IMG/VR virus record: IMGVR_UViG_3300020462_000036
Location: 1-27,182 of that record
Direction: 5' to 3' (one strand)
Origin: a virus
DNA: 27,182 nucleotides
Under the pieces are notes generated by a model that was given only the letters and a program-made list of their open reading frames with translations, ran no database searches and was not told where the DNA came from. Shown piece by piece: positions 23,768 through 27,182 of the stretch. Numbering within the stretch: position 1 is the first letter of the stretch; every line of letters begins with the position of its first letter. Position numbers and translations under genes: made by a program.

Positions 23768-24110
23768 TGGTTTATTTTCCTTTGCCTCAAAATCTCACAC
23801 TCACCAGGGACGCAGTTCAATGCTTCAACAACCCAGCGTTATGTACACCTATTACATGCGTGACGCACAAACATTCTGGGCAAAGCATGACGACTCTATA
23901 AATGTCCATGACTTTGACGACAACCACATTTCAATTGGTGGCGTCGATGCTGACAACTTCTTCCGAGCATGTCGCAATGCTATGTGTTGCCATAACCCTT
24001 TGTTTGATGAATTGAAATCAAAGCACAATCGTGGATATGCGCAAGAAATGATTGACGCACTTCGAACATACTTAGAACCACAATCATCAGAGGTAACTGA
24101 AGATGAGTAA
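23763..24110 (+). CDS. Hypothetical early protein, 115 aa
   Basis: The frame opens MDGLFSFASKSHTHQGRSSM at 23763, inside the palindromic motif; ATG 23820 (MLQQPSVMYTYYMRDAQTFW) is a credible shorter start. The body has a Trp/Asp/His-rich part (TFWAKHDDSINVHDFDDNHI), a Cys pair (RACRNAMCCHNP) and an acidic end (SSEVTEDE). I recognise no family. The opening MDGLFSF resembles MQNLFSF of the protein at 23029, which shares the same leader motif, so the leader may have been copied together with the first codons. Confidence 0.6.
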   Translation: MDGLFSFASKSHTHQGRSSMLQQPSVMYTYYMRDAQTFWAKHDDSINVHDFDDNHISIGGVDADNFFRACRNAMCCHNPLFDELKSKHNRGYAQEMIDALRTYLEPQSSEVTEDE

Positions 24111-24225
24111 GTATCTAGTACTCCACACCAAGGACACAACGCGGCGCATCCTTAAACCAAAGGTGATGCGTAGTTTCTATCAACAACTCAGCCGCGGCCA
24201 CGTTTACATCGACTTCATCAAATGA
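24103..24225 (+). CDS. Basic microprotein, 40 aa
   Basis: ATG 24103 lies in the last codons of the previous gene; the product reads MSKYLVLHTKDTTRRILKPK and continues through an RGHVYIDFIK end. A simple beta-helix-beta pattern with many Arg and Lys. It overlaps the previous gene by 8 bases and the next by 4 (ATGA), as expected for coupled early genes. Function unknown. Confidence 0.55.
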   Translation: MSKYLVLHTKDTTRRILKPKVMRSFYQQLSRGHVYIDFIK

Positions 24226-24383
24226 CAATCACTGAACGCAATTACATGCAACAGAGACTACGTGATGAGATGTATCATCACGCCTTCCAAGCTGATTGGT
24301 GTCGTGAACAAATACTTGCTCTTACTCGTGAATACAAAGAGCAAAACCTTGACCTTTATAAAGAGATGTTTAATGCCAACTGA
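24222..24383 (+). CDS. Small helical protein, 53 aa
   Basis: Starts ATG 24222 (ATGA overlap with the previous stop). MTITERNYMQQRLRDEMYHH and then ADWCREQILALTREYKEQNL form an almost continuous charged helix, possibly coiled coil. It ends within the start of the next gene. Function unknown; the tight overlap on both sides is the main support. Confidence 0.55.
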   Translation: MTITERNYMQQRLRDEMYHHAFQADWCREQILALTREYKEQNLDLYKEMFNAN

Positions 24384-24489
24384 AACCACAATCATCCTCG
24401 CAGTTATTGGAATGTTAGGGCTATTTGCTACGGCAACAGTTTACCAGCGATCTAATCGCATCACATCACGTTACTACTCAAAAAAATGA
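24373..24489 (+). CDS. Single-pass membrane microprotein, 38 aa
   Basis: From ATG 24373 the product is MPTETTIILAVIGMLGLFAT then ATVYQRSNRITSRYYSKK: one membrane helix (about 7-23) and a basic cytoplasmic tail. An earlier in-frame start at 24262 would only add residues shadowing the previous gene. It overlaps its neighbours by 11 and 4 bases. It may act on the host membrane early in infection; no family is recognised. Confidence 0.6.
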   Translation: MPTETTIILAVIGMLGLFATATVYQRSNRITSRYYSKK

Positions 24490-24659
24490 CAACAGGAACT
24501 TATCTCGTCGCATGTCCTGCTCTTAATGAGCAAGAGATCGTGTATGGAATTGAAAATGCAAATGATGTTTGTTATGCAATGCATTACGAATCAGGACATT
24601 ATGCCTATGTCGAAGATTGGCTAGGACACACAGACATTGAGTATGGAGAACTTGACTAA
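24486..24659 (+). CDS. Acidic small protein, 57 aa, no Lys or Arg
   Basis: ATG 24486 overlaps the previous TGA (ATGA). The product, MTTGTYLVACPALNEQEIVY followed by GIENANDVCYAMHYESGHYA and ending in an Asp/Glu-rich tail (EDWLGHTDIEYGELD), contains 11 acidic residues and no Lys or Arg. The strand-loop-helix-strand look (TYLVAC, ANDVCYAMHY, HYAYVEDW) suggests a small compact alpha/beta fold. It may be a DNA-mimic or protein-binding inhibitor; no family is recognised. The next gene starts at its last base. Confidence 0.6.
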   Translation: MTTGTYLVACPALNEQEIVYGIENANDVCYAMHYESGHYAYVEDWLGHTDIEYGELD

Positions 24660-24760
24660 TGACACCAGCATTCATCACCTATCTAAAAAGCAAGCGTCGC
24701 CGCATGTCACGCCTCATCAAACAGAAAGAACATGCCCTTCAATATAAAGTTACTGACTAA
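24659..24760 (+). CDS. Basic microprotein, 33 aa
   Basis: The start ATG 24659 overlaps the previous TAA and the stop at 24760 overlaps the next ATG, each by one base. The product reads MTPAFITYLKSKRRRMSRLI then KQKEHALQYKVTD, a strongly basic amphipathic helix. Overlaps on both sides support it; function unknown. Confidence 0.5.
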   Translation: MTPAFITYLKSKRRRMSRLIKQKEHALQYKVTD

Positions 24761-24945
24761 TGATTAAAACTAAATCACTTGATGATGATTATTTCATCAA
24801 GAACGCAATGGCTTGTTTTATGCATCATTACCCAAAGCATAAGTTCGTTGCTATCTATCAAGACCTAATAAAGAAGGATTACATTGAGAAACCTGCATCA
24901 AAACCTCGTCCAGCAAGACGAAGAAAATCAAAAACAACTGTATAA
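24760..24945 (+). CDS. Small hypothetical protein with basic tail, 61 aa
   Basis: The product MIKTKSLDDDYFIKNAMACF continues through MHHYPKHKFVAIYQDLIKK and ends in a basic, Pro-containing tail (ASKPRPARRRKSKTTV). The first 45 residues look like two helices; the tail could bind nucleic acid. It overlaps the previous gene by one base and the next by 62 bases in another frame. Function unknown. Confidence 0.6.
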   Translation: MIKTKSLDDDYFIKNAMACFMHHYPKHKFVAIYQDLIKKDYIEKPASKPRPARRRKSKTTV

Positions 24946-25108
24946 ACTTCCACACTCACCGCTCCAAGAATACATTGTCACGCTATCAAATGCTGAGTCG
25001 ATTTACATCTTGGCTCGTAACTCCATGGACGCAGCATATAACGCGTTGGAACTATCAGAAGACAGACATTGCAAACTTATCGACGTACGACTTCGTGAAG
25101 AATGGTAA
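24884..25108 (+). CDS. Small early protein, 74 aa, TTG start
   Basis: TTG 24884 is preceded at good distance by AAGAAGGA (24870-24877), a sound ribosome site. The product has a Gln-rich beginning (MRNLHQNLVQQDEENQKQLY) and then a compact unit, EYIVTLSNAESIYILARNSM followed by DAAYNALELSED and an Asp/Arg-rich end. The pattern V-x-L-S-(N/D)-A ... A-(R/D)-x-x-x-x-A-A-Y-x-A-L-E-L resembles small cyanophage proteins of unknown role. It starts inside the previous gene and ends inside the next. Confidence 0.6.
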   Translation: MRNLHQNLVQQDEENQKQLYKLPHSPLQEYIVTLSNAESIYILARNSMDAAYNALELSEDRHCKLIDVRLREEW

Positions 25109-25418
25109 AAAGAAATACTTCAGGAATAACTGGAGTAAATGGAAAGCAGTTCCCGATGAGTTCTTTGAACCCATAGATTTCGATGAAATTATGGAATGGA
25201 AGGTGGCAGGTTGGGAGCTGCCCATGGACGTGGTTTGTCTAATCAGGGCAACCAATAAAGACACAAAGAAAGTCAAAGAGTTTGTCTACAAGCAACGCAA
25301 GGCAGCAGACAACCGAATCAAACAATTAACGCAAGATCAAAAACTTGAACTCTGTATCACCACTCATGAAGCACAGCACTACCTCAGCTACGAAGACGAT
25401 GACGAGGGGGACATTTAA
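25095..25418 (+). CDS. Conserved cyanophage-type hypothetical protein, 107 aa
   Basis: I start at GTG 25095 (MKNGKKKYFRNNWSKWKAVP); an open frame reaches back to TTG 24975 but that part overlaps the previous gene and looks non-coding. The core, PDEFFEPIDFDEIMEWKVAG then WELPMDVVCLIRATNKDTKK then VKEFVYKQRKAADNRI, is a form I recall from cyanopodoviruses (a KxAGWELP...VCC-IR-x-x-x-x-x-T-x-K-V-x-E-Y-V-Y signature). The tail is acidic (SYEDDDEGDI). Function unknown; the beta-hairpin 'V-CLIRA ... KEFVYKQR' suggests a small binding domain. Confidence 0.65.
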   Translation: MKNGKKKYFRNNWSKWKAVPDEFFEPIDFDEIMEWKVAGWELPMDVVCLIRATNKDTKKVKEFVYKQRKAADNRIKQLTQDQKLELCITTHEAQHYLSYEDDDEGDI

Positions 25419-25548
25419 CTTCCTTTGCGACACCTTGTTTGAAGAGATTCAAATGCATGTTTATCGAAATGAACTAATCACACTCATGCAGCAACAAATG
25501 GAAGATGATATTACCTACAACTACACGGAGCCATGTGTCAAGACCTAA
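25399..25548 (+). CDS. Small hypothetical protein, 49 aa
   Basis: ATG 25399 begins inside the acidic tail of the previous gene. The product is MTRGTFNFLCDTLFEEIQMH followed by a helix (VYRNELITLMQQQMEDD) and a Tyr/Thr-rich end. An earlier start at 25345 would only shadow the previous frame. The 20-base overlap is in keeping with this cluster. Function unknown. The 94 bases after it hold no gene and are AT-rich. Confidence 0.5.
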   Translation: MTRGTFNFLCDTLFEEIQMHVYRNELITLMQQQMEDDITYNYTEPCVKT

Positions 25549-25642
25549 TTGGTATTAATTTATTGCAATAAAAATAGTTATTTCTACTCATTACATATGT
25601 AACACCATGGACATAACCTAAGAATCATTCTCAGTGACCTAG

Positions 25643-25972
25643 TTGAAACGTGTTGTGGTCACTATGTCTGATACATGTGCAGCCCTGCTTAAAAGCTACG
25701 CAGCGCAATGGGGTATGACTCAAAGTGATGTTCTGTATGAATGTTGCCGTCATCACATTCATGCTCAAGCACGAAGTGGATGCAAAGCGACGCTAAACCT
25801 TCTTGACATTCACTGCATCAAATTAGACAAACGTGCATCTAAAGACTGCTATGGATACGCATGTCGTGTTTGTAAGCATGACAAGAAATGTCGTGTTGGC
25901 TTACATAAAGGATTATGGGAGTGCGATCAACGTTACAAACATTTATTGACTCCACACATTGAGCCTGAGTGA
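25643..25972 (+). CDS. Ribbon-helix-helix-like regulator with Cys-rich C-terminus
   Basis: TTG 25643 gives KRVVVTMSDTCAALLKSYAA then QWGMTQSDVLYECCRHHI, the beta strand, helix, turn (Trp-Gly-Met-Thr-Gln-Ser) and helix expected of a ribbon-helix-helix DNA-binding domain. ATG 25664 would lose the strand. The C-terminal half has Cys69-x4-Cys74-x2-Cys77-x5-Cys83-x10-Cys94, a likely metal site (zinc or iron-sulphur). Ten cysteines in 109 residues is unusual. It stands just before a MarR-like gene and an integrase, so a role in the lysis/lysogeny or early/late switch is plausible; it is also a candidate to bind the palindromic sites. No clear ribosome site. Confidence 0.65.
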   Translation: MKRVVVTMSDTCAALLKSYAAQWGMTQSDVLYECCRHHIHAQARSGCKATLNLLDIHCIKLDKRASKDCYGYACRVCKHDKKCRVGLHKGLWECDQRYKHLLTPHIEPE

Positions 25973-26064
25973 TCCAACAAGGCTTAGCAGCTTTAGTCTT
26001 AACAAGTCCACAACAATTACTTAATGACCATTTTGTCCGTCGGGAACTTTTATCTCGGCACTGA
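25969..26064 (+). CDS. Micro-ORF, 31 aa, GTG start
   Basis: GTG 25969 overlaps the previous TGA (GTGA), and the frame runs MIQQGLAALVLTSPQQLLND then HFVRRELLSRH. An amphipathic helix followed by a basic helix. The stop-start overlap and regular composition support it, but the length is small and no ribosome site of its own is seen. Function unknown. Confidence 0.35.
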   Translation: MIQQGLAALVLTSPQQLLNDHFVRRELLSRH

Positions 26065-26090
26065 TAAGCGACGCTTTACTAACGTATCCA

Positions 26091-26102
26091 TCCATTTGTG
26101 GA
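26091..26102. promoter_or_regulatory. Palindromic site 6 (TCCATTTGTGGA)
   Basis: One mismatch to TCCAC-NN-GTGGA; it lies 34 bases upstream of the MarR-like gene start, where an autoregulator would bind. Confidence 0.5.
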
Positions 26103-26135
26103 AAATTAGTCTAGAGTGGGGGAGTCCTGCACCAC

Positions 26136-26531
26136 TTGATTTTGGAACCGCTGCGCGGGCTAGTCACCGATGAATCAGCGTTAGCTGTATTCAAAGCAAT
26201 TGAACTCATCCGTGAACTAACACCGGACGGGAACATGCCAATGCAAGCGTTGCAATGCTTCCTTTATGTCTGCTCCCATGACAACTGCCATAAGGCAAAG
26301 ATGGAGCAAGACCTAGGACTCAGCGTTGCATCAGGCAGCCGTAACACTGATTACTTATGTAGTCAGAACAGACTCAAGAAAGCAGGACTCAACCTAATTA
26401 CAAAGGAGGTAGAGCCAGCTCAACATGGACGCAGATTAATTCTGCGACTGACGCCGTTAGGTGTTCGTATTAAAAACGACTTACTTAATGAATTAAATGG
26501 ACTTCACAATCATACCGGCGACGGTATATGA
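26136..26531 (+). CDS. MarR-like winged-helix regulator
   Basis: The 131-residue protein starts at TTG 26136, eleven bases behind a GGGGGAG ribosome site (26118-26124). It has the order of a MarR-type domain: a first helix (ALAVFKAIELIREL), NMPMQALQCFLYVCSHDNCH (helix with the typical 'MP-x-Q-A-x-x-F-L-Y-V'), a recognition part (KMEQDLGLSVASGSRNTDYL) and a wing (LITKEVEPAQHGRRLILRLTPLG). The recurring 'D-(P/A)-x-x-x-R-R-x-I-L-R-L-T-x-x-G' end is classical. It overlaps the integrase gene by 35 bases, so the two are co-expressed. Site 6 of the palindrome family lies just upstream. MarR-like proteins precede integrase or RNA polymerase genes in some cyanopodoviruses. Confidence 0.75.
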   Translation: MILEPLRGLVTDESALAVFKAIELIRELTPDGNMPMQALQCFLYVCSHDNCHKAKMEQDLGLSVASGSRNTDYLCSQNRLKKAGLNLITKEVEPAQHGRRLILRLTPLGVRIKNDLLNELNGLHNHTGDGI

Positions 26532-27182
26532 GAAACCTGAGAAAATCACCAAGTTCTCTCAAGGCTTCCACCACACGCTTCAGACATTGCCAACATGGCG
26601 AGAGTCAGATGCAGGTGGCAACGGTAACAACATCCGAAACTTCAAAAAGTTGTTGGATACAAAACAAGGTGGTTGGGGTGACCCTCCATTGTTAATGATC
26701 AACCATGATTTTGTGCATGAAACAATTGCCGAAATCAAGGAGTACACACACAACTCAAATGCCACGTTGAACCGTGCCATCTCAACAATCAAAAAGGTAA
26801 TGACCTTGTGTGCCAGGAGTGGCTACATCCAAGGCGTACCTGTCATCGAGAAACTATCTGAAACAAAACGTCGTCGTCCTGCTCGCTATTCCAAGGACCA
26901 GGTTGATCGTCTTGTTCAGATAGCCCGTGAACGTGGTGATGATGCAATGGCGGAAGCCATCCTGCTAAGCGCCTACAGCGGCCTCAGACAAGCCGAATGC
27001 CGTCGCTTGCACGTTGATGACATCGACTGGAGAAACAACGTGTTGTTGGTCGGTGGCACCGCTGACACGCGCACCAAAGGTCGCAACTACCGCGAGGTTC
27101 CAATCCATCCAAAGCTTGAGTCACTACTCAAAGCTCGGACAGGGTTAGACCGTGGCTACCACGACATCATCTTTGATGAGTT
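26497..27182 (+). CDS. int: Tyrosine recombinase / integrase, 3' partial
   Basis: ATG 26497 opens a frame of 228 codons that runs off the window. Residues 60-125 form a SAM-like core-binding domain (helix LNRAISTIKKVMTLCARSGY). The catalytic domain begins near 130: SKDQVDRLVQIARERGDD, then AILLSAYSGLRQAECRRLHV with catalytic Arg164, then TRTKGRNYREVPIHP with the beta-hairpin Lys194. The HxxR and Tyr boxes lie beyond the edge. An integrase just before the RNA polymerase gene is known in P-SSP7-like cyanophages. The region is much richer in G+C (36 of 60 bases at 26941-27000) than the late genes. It overlaps the MarR-like gene and is likely controlled with it. Confidence 0.93.
   Translation, partial: MDFTIIPATVYEKPEKITKFSQGFHHTLQTLPTWRESDAGGNGNNIRNFKKLLDTKQGGWGDPPLLMINHDFVHETIAEIKEYTHNSNATLNRAISTIKKVMTLCARSGYIQGVPVIEKLSETKRRRPARYSKDQVDRLVQIARERGDDAMAEAILLSAYSGLRQAECRRLHVDDIDWRNNVLLVGGTADTRTKGRNYREVPIHPKLESLLKARTGLDRGYHDIIFDE

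Noticed and set aside
24262-24372. Upstream start for the membrane microprotein
   Set aside because: This part overlaps the better-supported frame 24222-24383, and the membrane protein has its own ATG at 24373.
24975-25094. Upstream TTG start for the 107-aa protein
   Set aside because: It overlaps the 24884-25108 gene and its translation has no coding character; GTG 25095 begins where the conserved part begins.
21771-26135. attP matching a tRNA 3' end
   Set aside because: No TTCGAAT/TTCAAAT-type T-arm with acceptor stem seen; in P-SSP7 the site lies near int, partly outside this window.

Overview
The window is part of the genome of a T7-like podovirus (Autographivirales type) that most resembles the marine cyanophages P-SSP7 and Syn5. 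It is about 40% GC, almost all genes read on the + strand, and they are packed end to end, often with TAATG or ATGA stop/start overlaps. The left 21 kb carry the T7 late genes in T7 order: tail nozzle gp12 (cut by the left edge), internal core proteins gp14, gp15 and gp16, tail fibre gp17, a holin-like protein, then small and large terminase. Several small genes in between (14315, 14724, 15304, 15609, 15764, 16408) have the look of families I know from marine cyanophages. A Synechococcus or Prochlorococcus host is therefore likely, but no host gene or photosynthesis gene is present here to prove it.

Region 1 (1-14686) is the virion: nozzle, ejection proteins, a tail fibre with a 26-heptad alanine-rich shaft and a duplicated tip domain, and three small putative structural or adhesin proteins. 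Region 2 (14724-17874) holds small membrane or secreted proteins (holin-like, two signal-peptide proteins), then TerS, a basic protein and a free-standing HNH nuclease. A strong intrinsic terminator at 17893-17915 directly abuts an unrecognised 456-residue gene that precedes TerL (19290-21020).

Region 3 (21021-21273) follows TerL and contains three consecutive hairpins. From 21274 onward the genes are small and early-like, so the window runs from the end of the late region into the early region. In a T7-like virion these are opposite ends of a linear genome; the source is therefore probably a circularised or rotated assembly, a concatemer, or an integrated copy.

Region 4 (21274-25548) is a string of about 17 small ORFs. 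They include a zinc-ribbon microprotein, two adjacent KTSD-type proteins, an ArdA-like acidic protein where T7 keeps its Ocr antirestriction gene, and two very acidic microproteins with no Lys or Arg. A 12-bp palindrome related to TCCACTTATGGA recurs six times between 22193 and 26102, several times at the start of a gene, and looks like an operator family.

Region 5 (25643-27182) looks like a regulation and integration module: a ribbon-helix-helix-like protein with a cysteine-rich tail, a MarR-like winged-helix protein and a tyrosine recombinase cut by the right edge. In P-SSP7-like phages the integrase lies just before the phage RNA polymerase gene, which would be expected beyond the right edge. 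No tRNA, attP, CRISPR or insertion sequence was found.
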